From assembly GCA_029259725.1 (NCBI GenBank), contig JAJDER010000178.1:25557-89556 (forward strand): a stretch of DNA of 64,000 nt. Reading direction: 5' to 3'. Positions 24,571 through 32,730 of this stretch are shown here, in pieces. The notes beneath the pieces were generated by a model that ran no database searches, was not told the origin of the DNA, and was given only the letters and a program-made list of their open reading frames with translations. The stretch's first letter is position 1. Each line of letters begins with the position of its first letter. A program made the position numbers and the translations under genes. This DNA comes from Planctomycetota bacterium. Its GTDB lineage: Bacteria > Planctomycetota > B15-G4.

Positions 24571-25646
24571 CGCGCGTTCGACACCCCGCGCTCGGCGAGC
24601 CGGATCTCGATGTCGCGATAGCGACCGTCGCGCCAGACGCGCATCGTCACCTCGTCACCGGGCGCCTGCTCACCGATGTAGTTGAGCAGCTCCTGCTGGT
24701 TCTCGATGTCGACGCTCTCGAATCCCACCACGATGTCACCCATGGCGAGGCCGGCCGCGGCGGCGGGTCCCTCCGCGAAGACCTCGTCGATGACGACGCG
24801 TGCCTCCCCCGGGAAGCCGCGGAGCTGAGCGCCCCGGTCGGAGATCGAGGTCATGCGCACGCCCATCCAGCCGCGACGCACCTCGCCGTAGTGGACGATG
24901 TCATCCACCGCACGCCGCACCATGCGCGCGGGGATCGCGAAACCGAGTCCGTTGCTCCCGCCGAACATCGTGCCGACGGCCGTGTTGATGCCGACGATCC
25001 GGCCTTCGAGGTCGATCAACGGCCCGCCGCTGTTGCCGTCGTTGATCGCGGCGTCGGTCTGGATGAAGTCCTCGAAGGTGGCGACATCGAGATCCTGTCG
25101 CGCGAGACCGCTGACGATCCCGGCGGTGACGGTGTGCCCGAGTCCGCGCGGATTGCCCATGGCGAGCACCCACTCGCCGACTTCGACTTCCCGGTCGGAA
25201 GCGATCTCGGCCACGGCGAAGTCGTCCAGGAGGTTCACGTCGAGACGCAGCACGGCGAGGTCGGATTCCTCGTCGACACCCAGGATCTCGGCACCGACCT
25301 CCACTCCGTTCCCGAGGCGCGCCGTGCAGGAGCCCGCGTTGCGCACCACGTGGTTGTTGGTGACCACGAGGCCACTGCGGTCGATGATCACGCCGGAGCC
25401 GAGCGTGATCTGGCGCCCCCGGCGGCCATTCGCCGCAGACTCGCCATAGGCGCGGACGCTCACCACCGCGGGTCCGACCTTCCCGGCGACGGCCTGGAAG
25501 GCCCCGGACAGCTCCAGAGGCGAGGCCGGGGCGTTCGGCAGCGGCGCGGGTGTCCCGGTTCCGAACTGGGTTCCCAGTCCGAATCCGGTGCCGAGAAGAC
25601 CAACGAGCAGAGCCGTCTGGATCGGTATCAGGCGGGTCCTGGACAT
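24567..25646 (-). CDS. HtrA/DegP-type serine protease with one PDZ domain
   Basis: Envelope protease and chaperone, 359 aa from the ATG at 25646, which has a near-perfect AAAGGAG seven bases upstream. An N-terminal signal or anchor segment (PIQTALLVGLLGTGFGLGT) is followed by the trypsin-like domain with the catalytic triad His99 (VTNNHVV), Asp129 (EESDLAVLRL) and Ser206 (NDGNSGGPLIDLEG). One PDZ domain (about 250-345) ends the protein (RGWMGVRMTSI to GRYRDIEIRLAE). Divergent from the Cys-rich repeat gene; the shared ~270-base upstream region may control both. Confidence 0.95.
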   Translation of the reverse strand: MSRTRLIPIQTALLVGLLGTGFGLGTQFGTGTPAPLPNAPASPLELSGAFQAVAGKVGPAVVSVRAYGESAANGRRGRQITLGSGVIIDRSGLVVTNNHVVRNAGSCTARLGNGVEVGAEILGVDEESDLAVLRLDVNLLDDFAVAEIASDREVEVGEWVLAMGNPRGLGHTVTAGIVSGLARQDLDVATFEDFIQTDAAINDGNSGGPLIDLEGRIVGINTAVGTMFGGSNGLGFAIPARMVRRAVDDIVHYGEVRRGWMGVRMTSISDRGAQLRGFPGEARVVIDEVFAEGPAAAAGLAMGDIVVGFESVDIENQQELLNYIGEQAPGDEVTMRVWRDGRYRDIEIRLAERGVSNAR

Positions 25647-25918
25647 GGCACTCCTTTCAAGTCGAACCAACGGTCGAGCGACACCTGCGTCCTACCACGG
25701 CTTCGCGGTTCGATCAGCACTCAACAACGCTTGCCCGAGAAGTGCCGCGTGGTTTTTTTGCCGACATCCCCCACGGCTGGACGATTTATCCTAGGACCCG
25801 GACCCCGAGAGGCCGATCGTCTCTTATCCTCGGTGCCCAGTCCGCTGCACCTCGCCCAGTCATCCAACCCGACCACCTGCGCGACCGACGCTCCGGTCGC
25901 CCGACACGAAGGCCCACC
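25647..25918. promoter_or_regulatory. Divergent control region between htrA-like and Cys-repeat genes
   Basis: 272 bases holding the upstream signals for both genes. It contains a seven-T run (25753-25759), unusual in this GC-rich window, followed by TTGCCG and two TTATCCT-like boxes (around 25786 and 25827) that could serve as -10 elements for the plus-strand gene. I cannot fix a precise promoter. Confidence 0.35.
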
Positions 25919-26923
25919 ATGATCAAGGCTGTCCCGACCCTCCTCGCCCTCGCGCTCCTCGGCGCGCCGGCGATGGCCCAGACCGAGTGTCCCCTCTCCA
26001 AGGCCTGCGACGAAGCCGTGCAGGTCGTCGCCGTCGTCAGTGACTGCGAGCAGTCCACCAGCTGCGAAGAGATCGAGCTCGTTGCGGACGACGGCGACTG
26101 CCCGTTGTCCAAGGCCGCCAGCCTCGTCGCCGACGTGACGAGCGCATGCTCCGCTTCCAAGTCCGACTGCTCGGCGTCGACATCGGTTGCCAGCCTGGTC
26201 GCGAACGTGAGCGCATGCTCCGCCAGCAAGGCCAGCCTGGTCGCCGACGAGAGCGAGTGCTCCGCGTCGAAGATCGAGTGCTCGGACAGCAAGGCCAGCC
26301 TGGTCGCCGACGAGAGCGAGTGCTCCGCGTCGAAGACCGAGTGCTCGGACAGCAAGGCCAGCCTCGTCTCCGATGACGGCGAGTGCCCGCTCGCGAAGGC
26401 CGCCGCCGCCCTGGTCGCCTCGACCAAGAGTGAGTGCTCCGCCAGCAAGGCCAGCCTGGTCGCCGACGAGAGCGAGTGCACGAGCAAGGCCGCCCTGATC
26501 GCGAGCAAGCAGAGCGAGTGCTCGGCGAGCAAGGCCAGCCTGGTTGCGGACGAGAGCGAGTGCTCCGCTTCCAAGACCGAGTGCACCGCGAGCGCGGTGA
26601 GTCTGGTGGCCGAGAAGAGCTGCTGCGACGAGGCCGTCGAGACCGTGGGTTGGGCCACCAAGTCCGAGGTCGCCGCCCTGCGCGATGAGCTCGCCGACCT
26701 GCGGACCCAGCTCGCCCAGACCCGTGCCCGCCTGGCCGCCTTCGGTGGCGAGACCGAGTGCGAGTCCAGCAAGCAGGCCTGCAGCTCCGAGGCGACCACC
26801 GTGTCCGCGTCGGCCTGCGAGGTCACCACGACCTGCACCGCCGAGGCCGCCACCGTGGCGGAGACCGTGGTCGAGTCCTGCACCAGCAAGGCCACCTGCA
26901 CGCTGAGCGTCGGCACCAACTGA
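25919..26923 (+). CDS. Secreted cysteine-rich tandem-repeat protein, unrecognised family
   Basis: I do not recognise this family. The 334-aa protein starts with a clear signal peptide (MIKAVPTLLALALLGAPAMAQ). The mature part has about 26 cysteines, regularly placed in units such as CSASKASLVADESE and CSASKTECSDSKASLVADESE (14- and 20-residue periods) across residues ~60-225. The CDEAV motif flanks the array on both sides (KACDEAVQVV and SCCDEAVETV). A short coiled coil follows (SEVAALRDELADLRTQLAQTRARLAAF), then a second Cys-rich tail. CPLSK-type units alternate with CSASK. The track ORF starts 123 codons too early. A strong terminator follows. A disulfide-rich extracellular or cell-wall protein is the simplest inference. 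Confidence 0.9.
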   Translation: MIKAVPTLLALALLGAPAMAQTECPLSKACDEAVQVVAVVSDCEQSTSCEEIELVADDGDCPLSKAASLVADVTSACSASKSDCSASTSVASLVANVSACSASKASLVADESECSASKIECSDSKASLVADESECSASKTECSDSKASLVSDDGECPLAKAAAALVASTKSECSASKASLVADESECTSKAALIASKQSECSASKASLVADESECSASKTECTASAVSLVAEKSCCDEAVETVGWATKSEVAALRDELADLRTQLAQTRARLAAFGGETECESSKQACSSEATTVSASACEVTTTCTAEAATVAETVVESCTSKATCTLSVGTN

Positions 26924-26955
26924 GCCGACGTCCTCGATCAGTTTCGGGGAACATG

Positions 26956-26987
26956 CGAGGAGCCGGTCCTTCGGGGCCGGCTCCTCG
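26956..26987 (+). terminator. Terminator-like hairpin with UUCG tetraloop after the Cys-repeat gene
   Basis: CGAGGAGCCGGTCC and GGGCCGGCTCCTCG form a 14-bp stem (one U-G pair) closed by a cUUCGg tetraloop, 33 bases after the stop codon. There is no long T-run, but the hairpin is exceptionally stable and suggests a highly expressed transcript. Confidence 0.75.
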
Positions 26988-27096
26988 TCGTTGACGGGGA
27001 TCGGCACCGGCGGGTCTTGGATCCTCGCGGTGTGCGTCGTACCGTGACGCGCCTGTTCCTGCACCCGCCCACCGACCAAGGATCGCCCGAGTCCCC

Positions 27097-27900
27097 ATGC
27101 CCGCCAAGACCAAGTCGTCACACCCGAAGTCGTCCCGCGCCAAGTCGGCCGTCACGGCAAGCTCCGCAGCCAAGACGCCGAAGCCCAGCAAGACAGCCAA
27201 GTCGAGCAAGAGCGCCAAGACAGGCCACGCCGGCAAGGCGACGAAGGCCTCGAAGGCGAAGCCGATGGCTCCCGGCAAGGACGGCAAGGGTGGCAAGAGC
27301 GGCAAGACCGCGGCGACCGGCCGGCTGGTGGCCACGGGCACGGCCGCGAGCGCGGTGGGCGCGCTGCGGACCGTCGCCGACATCATGAGCACGCCGGCGG
27401 TGACCTGCACGCCCCAGGCGACGCTGGCCGAGGCGGCCTTCCTGATGTGGCGCCACGATTGCGGCGTGCTGCCGGTGGTGTCCGCCGAGGACACTCTCGA
27501 GGGCATGGTCACCGACCGCGACGTGTGCATGTCGGCGGCCATCGAAGGCGGCTCCATGCACGAGCTGGGCGTGGCCGCGGCCATGACCGCCGTCGTCGCG
27601 ACCTGCCACCCCGGCGAACGCCTGGGGCTTGTCCACGAGCGCTTGCGCCGGCACCAGCTGCATCGCCTGCCCGTGATCGATGACGAGGGGCAGGTGCTCG
27701 GCCTCGTCACCCTGGCGGATCTGGCCCGCGCCGCGATGGCCCACGGCAAGCCGGCGGGGCTGCGCGATGTGGCCCAGACCCTGGGTCACGTGCGGACACC
27801 ACGCGAGGGGCTCGACCCGGCGGCGGCCATGGGCGAAGCGACCGGGACCAAGGCCAAGGCCGCGCGAAGCAAGCGAGCCGCCAAGGCGCGCCGCTCCTAG
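27097..27900 (+). CDS. CBS-domain-pair protein with histone-H1-like basic tails
   Basis: 267 aa. Residues 1-~75 are a Lys/Ser/Ala/Pro-rich, repetitive segment (KSSKSAKTGHAGKATKASKAK and similar) like the tails of bacterial histone-H1-like proteins. Residues ~90-210 form a CBS pair: TVADIMSTPAVTCTPQATLAEA, GVLPVVSAEDTLEGMVTDRD, then LVHERLRRHQLHRLPVIDDEG and LGLVTLADLARAA. A second basic stretch (TKAKAARSKRAAKARRS) ends the protein. CBS pairs bind adenine nucleotides; the tails suggest nucleic-acid or polyanion binding. The combination implies nucleotide-responsive DNA association (inferred). Its TAG shares a CTAG with the convergent gene's TAG. Confidence 0.88.
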   Translation: MPAKTKSSHPKSSRAKSAVTASSAAKTPKPSKTAKSSKSAKTGHAGKATKASKAKPMAPGKDGKGGKSGKTAATGRLVATGTAASAVGALRTVADIMSTPAVTCTPQATLAEAAFLMWRHDCGVLPVVSAEDTLEGMVTDRDVCMSAAIEGGSMHELGVAAAMTAVVATCHPGERLGLVHERLRRHQLHRLPVIDDEGQVLGLVTLADLARAAMAHGKPAGLRDVAQTLGHVRTPREGLDPAAAMGEATGTKAKAARSKRAAKARRS

Positions 27901-28265
27901 CTCCGCACCTCGACCACGGTGTCGAGGGCGCACAGGCACCGACCCAGGCTGTCCAGGACCTCCGCGCGCACGGGGTGACGCCCGGTCTCGCGCAGACGGG
28001 GGCAGGCGGTCGAGCTGCGCAGCGTCGCTGCGATCTCGCGTGCGCCACTCCAGCGCACGTCCAGGTCCGGCCCCACGTCGACGCGCAGGGCGACGGTGTC
28101 ACCGGCGTGCACCGGAACCAGCCGCGGAGCCTCGCTCCAGTCACCGGCGCCCGGATCGACTGCGCTCACGAGCATCCGGAACACGCCTGACGAGCGGTCG
28201 GCGGCCGAGGACGGCGCGTCGGCGCCGTGCAGCCAGGTCAGGATCCTGTCGAGGATGGTCTGCAT
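27897..28265 (-). CDS. Small hypothetical protein
   Basis: 122-aa protein of unknown function, no family recognised. I start it at ATG 28265 (MQTILDRILTWLHGADAP) because a GGAGGG lies seven bases upstream; the track start is 21 codons longer. An N-terminal amphipathic helix is followed by a beta-rich segment (VPVHAGDTVALRVDVGPDLDVRW and PVRAEVLDSLGRCLCALDTVVEV). No signal peptide or membrane segment. It is convergent with the CBS gene; both TAG stops lie on the same CTAG palindrome. Confidence 0.65.
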   Translation of the reverse strand: MQTILDRILTWLHGADAPSSAADRSSGVFRMLVSAVDPGAGDWSEAPRLVPVHAGDTVALRVDVGPDLDVRWSGAREIAATLRSSTACPRLRETGRHPVRAEVLDSLGRCLCALDTVVEVRS

Positions 28266-28458
28266 CGTGAAGCCCTCCGGGGCGTCCCGGGACCGGAGTG
28301 GCCGGGGACCTGATAGGAGTCGGTGCACAGGACCATCGATCTCTGCGCCAGCTCGCCGACGAAGCCGTGCGTCACGAGCCCGTCACCGCGCAGAGGCCTC
28401 GTTCGGACGGGCCGGCCCGCCCCCGGGACGGACGGCCGGTCCAGGACGCGCGAGCCGC

Positions 28459-29628
28459 TCAGCCGTCGCCGAAGGCTCCGTCCTCGAGCAACCACGTGGC
28501 CAGGGCCTCCCCGGCGAGGGCGTGGCCGGAGGGGCGCCAGTGGGGATCGTTGGCGTAGAAGTGCTCGCCGTGGGTCTCCGGGGGCAGGAAGTCGGCCGAG
28601 TCGAGTCGCGGCACGTCCCGGGGCGAGTTCCAAGCGCGCAGGGCTGCGCCGGCCTCATCCGCCACGCGGCTGCGCTCCTCGACGACCAGCAGGCGCAGCG
28701 GGACACCACGCTCGTCACAGGCGGCGGCCATGCCCCGCACGACGTGATCGAGGTAGCGCATGCGGAACGGAGTCCCGGTGTCCAGCCCCCGGCGCAGCTC
28801 GGTGGGCTTGAGCTCGCGCAGGGGGCCCTGGGGAGGATCGCCCGCCAGCTTGCTCCGCAGCATCGCGAGCTCGCTGGTGATCTGGGCCGTGACCGTGTTG
28901 CGCAAGCCGTCGGGCAGCTCGGCGAAATCCGCGGCATCCACCCCGTGCTCCTGCGCCAACCCGGCGAGCAGCCGGTCGCGCTCCTCGGGCGGCAAGCGCG
29001 GCCGCACCCGCACGGCCACGGGCATCCTGTCGTCATCGAAGATCAGGATGTTGCCGGCCAGGTCGACCAGGTCGTTGGTCGTGAGCTGCAGCAGGATCAG
29101 GTCCGGCTCCCAGTCCCAGCCGCGTTGCTGGAGCAGCACCCACTCGTGAGCCGCGCACCAGGTGGGCGCCCCCGCGGCGAGCAGTTCGACCCGACGCCCG
29201 GCCGCCCGCAGCCGCCGCTCGGCTTCCGCCACGAACGTCTCGTGCTGTTCCACTCCCCAGCCGAAGGTGAAGGAGTCCCCCAGGACGAGGATCCGGAAGA
29301 CACCCGGTGGCTTGCGCTCGCTCCACGGCTCGCCGCGGAAGCCGTGCGCGCCGATCGCCACCTCGACGTCAAAGGCCTCGACGGTGTGGCGGCCCTCGAA
29401 GCCCGGGTCCAGCAGGAAGCCGAAGGTCGGGTCGGTGCTGCCGGGGCGGAAGGGTGGACGGTCGATCTCGCTCGTCGGCGCAGCGCCCCGCGGCGAAGCG
29501 TCCCCGGACGCGACCGGACCACGTCCGAGCAGCGTGAGCACGACCAGGGCCAGACACAACGCGAACGCCGTGGCGGCGGCAGCCAGGGTCAAGCGCTTCG
29601 CGAGTCGTTGTGCGCGGTCCTCGGTCAC
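28459..29628 (-). CDS. SGNH/GDSL-family hydrolase-like membrane protein
   Basis: 389 aa from a GTG start at 29628; the track ORF extends further upstream into the UbiA gene, which is unlikely. One membrane anchor (LTLAAAATAFALCLALVVLTLL) precedes an extracytoplasmic SGNH domain. Block I is RILVLGDSFTFGWGV with the catalytic serine, block III is LLQLTTNDLVD, and the Asp-x-His block is YANDPHWRPSGHALAGEALATWL. Homologues act as esterases or O-acetyltransferase partners. Last gene of the DprE1-like > SDR > UbiA > SGNH run, 37 bases after the UbiA stop, so it probably modifies the same glycolipid or glycan (inferred). Confidence 0.83.
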   Translation of the reverse strand: MTEDRAQRLAKRLTLAAAATAFALCLALVVLTLLGRGPVASGDASPRGAAPTSEIDRPPFRPGSTDPTFGFLLDPGFEGRHTVEAFDVEVAIGAHGFRGEPWSERKPPGVFRILVLGDSFTFGWGVEQHETFVAEAERRLRAAGRRVELLAAGAPTWCAAHEWVLLQQRGWDWEPDLILLQLTTNDLVDLAGNILIFDDDRMPVAVRVRPRLPPEERDRLLAGLAQEHGVDAADFAELPDGLRNTVTAQITSELAMLRSKLAGDPPQGPLRELKPTELRRGLDTGTPFRMRYLDHVVRGMAAACDERGVPLRLLVVEERSRVADEAGAALRAWNSPRDVPRLDSADFLPPETHGEHFYANDPHWRPSGHALAGEALATWLLEDGAFGDG

Positions 29629-29665
29629 GGCTCGGACTCGGGTCGCCTCATGGGCACGCAGCCTA

Positions 29666-30523
29666 TCAGGGCAGGCCCACGCTCCACAGCGCCGTGGCGA
29701 TCCACCCCGCGCCGCAGGCCAGCAGCACCGGCGAACCGAGCACCAGGTCCACCGGCATCGCACCCTCGTCCTTCACGTGCACCCGGCGCAGGTACTCGAG
29801 CACGCCGAAGACCACGAAGGGCAACGTCGCGAACTCGCGGCCCGGCACCAGCACCTCGGCCTCGATGCAGTACAGCGCATAGGCGATCACCGCCATCGCC
29901 GAGGTGATGGCCAGAGCCTGGTCGAGGAAGCCGCGGTCGTAACCGGCCAGGCTGGGGCGATGCTCGCCGTCCACGCCGGCCACGAGGTCGGCCCGTCGCT
30001 TGGCGAGCGCCAGGAACAGCGCCAGCGCGGACGTGCACAGCAGCAACCAGTGGCTCGGCGGCGCGCCGACGAGCACACAGCCCAGGATCACGCGCAGCAC
30101 GTAGCCGGTCGAGAGCAGGAACACGTCCAGCAACGGCACCTGCCGGCCGGCCACCGAGTAGGTCAGGTTCAGGAGGATGTACGCGGCGAGGACCGAGACC
30201 ACGTCGAGCACACCCGTCATCCAGCCCAGCGTCATGCCGGCCAGCAGCAGACACAGGCCGAGCAAGCGTGCGCTCGTGAGCCCGACCCGCCCCGCCGCGA
30301 CGGGACGCTGCGCCTTGGTCGGGTGGCGCCGGTCGTGCTCGACGTCGAGCACGTCGTTGCACACGTAGATGCCCGAGGAGACGAGACACTGCGCGGCGAG
30401 CCCCAGCAGCAGCAGCCCCGGTCGCAGCGTGGCCCCGGCGGCCACCGCGAAGGGCACGGGCATGAGCACGAAGGCGTTCTTGATCCAGTGCCGCGGGCGC
30501 GCGAGAAGCAGCAGGTCCGGCAT
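29666..30523 (-). CDS. UbiA-family prenyltransferase (decaprenyl-phosphate phosphoribosyltransferase-like)
   Basis: Integral membrane prenyltransferase of 285 aa, about nine hydrophobic segments. The first Asp-rich motif is NDVLDVEHDRRHPTKAQRP and the second region reads YDRGFLDQALAIT. The N-terminal LARPRHWIKNAFVLMPVPFA is characteristic of the branch that makes decaprenyl-phosphoryl-5-phosphoribose (mycobacterial Rv3806c-like). It follows the SDR stop by two bases and a DprE1-like gene lies before that, which supports the branch assignment. The product would be a polyprenyl-phospho-pentose donor for envelope glycans. Start ATG at 30523; the longer track start reads into the SDR gene. Confidence 0.92.
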   Translation of the reverse strand: MPDLLLLARPRHWIKNAFVLMPVPFAVAAGATLRPGLLLLGLAAQCLVSSGIYVCNDVLDVEHDRRHPTKAQRPVAAGRVGLTSARLLGLCLLLAGMTLGWMTGVLDVVSVLAAYILLNLTYSVAGRQVPLLDVFLLSTGYVLRVILGCVLVGAPPSHWLLLCTSALALFLALAKRRADLVAGVDGEHRPSLAGYDRGFLDQALAITSAMAVIAYALYCIEAEVLVPGREFATLPFVVFGVLEYLRRVHVKDEGAMPVDLVLGSPVLLACGAGWIATALWSVGLP

Positions 30524-30525
30524 GG

Positions 30526-31272
30526 TCAGAACTCGACCCGGCGCATGACAGCGCGCGGCAGACGGCGCACGACGGCGAGGACCCAGCGCCAGATCGACGG
30601 GGCGTAGATCACGCGCCGGCCGCGGTCGAGCCCGGTCATCACCGCCTCGGCGATCTCGTCCGCCTCGGCTGCGAAGGGCGGCGGCGAGAGCCCCTCGGTC
30701 ATCGAGGTGCGCGCGAAGCCGGGCTTGACGGTGACGACGTGCAGCCCCTCGCCCGCGTGACGCAGGTCGAGACCCTCGAGGTAGCGGGTCAAGCCCGCCT
30801 TGGCCGCCCCGTAGAGCACGCTCGAGCGGCGGGCCTGCTCCCCCGCCACGGAGGAGAACACGCACAGCGTCCCGCCACCGCGATGCAGCAACCGACGCTT
30901 GGCCTCCTCGCAGAACCGGATCGTGCGCACCAGGTCGACCATCAGCAGGTGCTCGGTGGCCTCGGCATCCCGTTCGAGTTCCTCCTGGGTGGCGAACACG
31001 CCGGCCGTGACGACGACCAGGTCCAGGCCCCCCATGAGTTCCTCGGCGCGCTCGAGGGCCGGCGCGAAGGATTCGGCCTCCAGCAGGTCGCAGCGCGCCA
31101 TGCCGACCGGCCGACCCGCGGCGCGCAGGCTCAGGTCCTCGGCCGTGCGCGCCAGGCTCGTGGGATCCCGACCGAGAACGACGAGGTCATCCCCGCGTGC
31201 GGCGAAGCGACGAGCGAGGGCGCGACCCAGCCCGGCCGTGGCCCCGAGCAGGGCGATCCTGCGCGTGCTCAC
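30526..31272 (-). CDS. Short-chain dehydrogenase (DprE2-like)
   Basis: 248-aa SDR. The Rossmann motif is ALLGATAGLGRALARRFA, the catalytic Ser-Tyr-Lys set is in VFSSVAGEQARRSSVLYGAAKAG (YxxxK), and a VKPGFARTSMT segment follows. The GTG start at 31272 overlaps the TGA of the DprE1-like oxidase (GTGA), so the two are translationally coupled. The DprE1/DprE2 pair epimerises polyprenyl-phospho-ribose to the arabinose form through a 2-keto intermediate, with the SDR doing the reduction. That role is inferred from the neighbourhood; the SDR assignment itself is certain. The track extends the ORF upstream in the wrong region. Confidence 0.9.
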   Translation of the reverse strand: MSTRRIALLGATAGLGRALARRFAARGDDLVVLGRDPTSLARTAEDLSLRAAGRPVGMARCDLLEAESFAPALERAEELMGGLDLVVVTAGVFATQEELERDAEATEHLLMVDLVRTIRFCEEAKRRLLHRGGGTLCVFSSVAGEQARRSSVLYGAAKAGLTRYLEGLDLRHAGEGLHVVTVKPGFARTSMTEGLSPPPFAAEADEIAEAVMTGLDRGRRVIYAPSIWRWVLAVVRRLPRAVMRRVEF

Positions 31273-32654
31273 CGCGGGGTCTCCCGGCGCCGGCGCTGGG
31301 CGGCGGTCGCAGCGCGCCCCCCCGCGGGCGCATCGCCGAGCAGGCGCACCGAGAGCGCGCTGCGCAACCGACGCTCGGGATCGACACGATCCCGTACGGC
31401 GTTGAACCGTGGCAACCGATCGGCCTCCATGCGGCGCAGCACGTCGGCCCGGGTGAGCGCGTCCTTGGCGAGGTAGATCCTGCCACCGGCTTCGGCGACG
31501 AGGGCGTCGAGAGCATCGACCAGGGCGGGCGTCGTCGGGCGACCCGGCAGGTCCAGGGCCACGCTCACCCCGGGCGCGGGGAACGAGAGCAAGCCCTCCC
31601 CCGCCGCGCCGAAGTCCTTGCTGACGGTGAGCCAGGAACGCCCGCCGTGAGCCGCGAGCGTCGCCAGCAACCGAGCGACCGCGGGCCCCGGATCCGGGCC
31701 GGGCAGCAGGCCCTGGTGCTGGACCAGGCCGCCTCGACCGTAGAGCCGGTTCCAGCCGGCGAAGGCATCGAGCGGGTGGAGCACCTGAGCGGGGCTCACC
31801 AGGCGCGGACCGCGCCGTCTCGCCGCCCGGGCGAAGTGACGGCCGTGGTGCGCTCGGACCAGCGCCTCCGTCAGCGGGATCGGAGGCACACGCCAAGACC
31901 GGGGCGCGGCCGGCGGCATGGCCGGCGCCTCGTCACGCTCGGCCCACCGGGCGCGGAGCACGTAGCCGCGCTCTGCTGCGCTTCCGCGTGCCAGGCCGTC
32001 CGTCCAGGCCGCCGTGTAGGGCCAGCCCGCGCTGGCCTCCGCCAGGCCGGTCAAGGTCGCCGCGATGTCCGTCACCGGTTCGGTCTCGACGATCATCCAA
32101 GCGCTCGGCACGCGCATCAATGCGCACTCGACCTCGAGGATGTGCCCCGTCAGTCCGAGCCCACCGAGGGTCGCGGCGAACAACTCGGCATCGGTCTCGC
32201 GGGTGACCTCCACTTCGCCACCGTCGGCGAGCGCGAGGCGCAGCGCACGCACGTGTCGCCCGAACGTTCCGGCGACGTGGTGGTTCTTGCCGTGGACGTC
32301 GGCCGCGACCATGCCGCCGAGGGTCACCTGCGCCGTGCCGGGAACCACCGGGCAGGCCAGGCCACGTGGCGTGAGCAGTGCCTCCAGGGCGGCCAGGGAC
32401 AGCCCGGCCTCCGCGCGCAACACGCAGCGCGCCTCGTCGAGGGCCAGGATGCGATCGGCGCGCACCGAGCAGGCCACGATGTCCGTCTCGCCGGCCGGCA
32501 GGGAGGCGTCGCCATAGCTGCGGCCGAGGCCGCGCGTGAGGGCCGCGCCGGCACAGGCGCGGGACAGGTCCTCATCCCGGTGCACGACGCCACGCACGAC
32601 GGGGAAGCGACCCCATCCGGACAACTCCTCGGTGCGCTGGCGCGATCGTGCCAC
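31269..32654 (-). CDS. FAD-linked oxidase, DprE1-like
   Basis: 461-aa flavoprotein of the vanillyl-alcohol-oxidase fold. Marks of the DprE1 branch are GLGRSYGDASL, the FAD pocket motif GMVAADVHGKNHHVAGTFGRHV, and GLGLTGHILEVEC. DprE1 oxidises decaprenyl-phospho-ribose at C2'. In the stretch aligning with the mycobacterial drug-target cysteine (...ICVDF...), this protein reads PGVSVALDL, so the cysteine appears to be Ala. The track begins at TTG 32690; I prefer GTG 32654 (VARSRQRTEELSGWGRF), with modest certainty. First gene of a coupled run with the SDR, UbiA and SGNH genes. Confidence 0.9.
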   Translation of the reverse strand: MARSRQRTEELSGWGRFPVVRGVVHRDEDLSRACAGAALTRGLGRSYGDASLPAGETDIVACSVRADRILALDEARCVLRAEAGLSLAALEALLTPRGLACPVVPGTAQVTLGGMVAADVHGKNHHVAGTFGRHVRALRLALADGGEVEVTRETDAELFAATLGGLGLTGHILEVECALMRVPSAWMIVETEPVTDIAATLTGLAEASAGWPYTAAWTDGLARGSAAERGYVLRARWAERDEAPAMPPAAPRSWRVPPIPLTEALVRAHHGRHFARAARRRGPRLVSPAQVLHPLDAFAGWNRLYGRGGLVQHQGLLPGPDPGPAVARLLATLAAHGGRSWLTVSKDFGAAGEGLLSFPAPGVSVALDLPGRPTTPALVDALDALVAEAGGRIYLAKDALTRADVLRRMEADRLPRFNAVRDRVDPERRLRSALSVRLLGDAPAGGRAATAAQRRRRETPR

Positions 32655-32730
32655 GAGACGACGGTACCCGCCCGCGACGCATCGCGCCAAACCGCGACCC
32701 GAGGTGTCGGCCCGGCCGGTCGGCCCCGGA

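Noticed and set aside
26200-26600. Possible CRISPR array from periodic DNA repeats
   Set aside because: The repeats are in-frame codon-level units of the Cys-rich gene with no unique spacers and no cas genes nearby.
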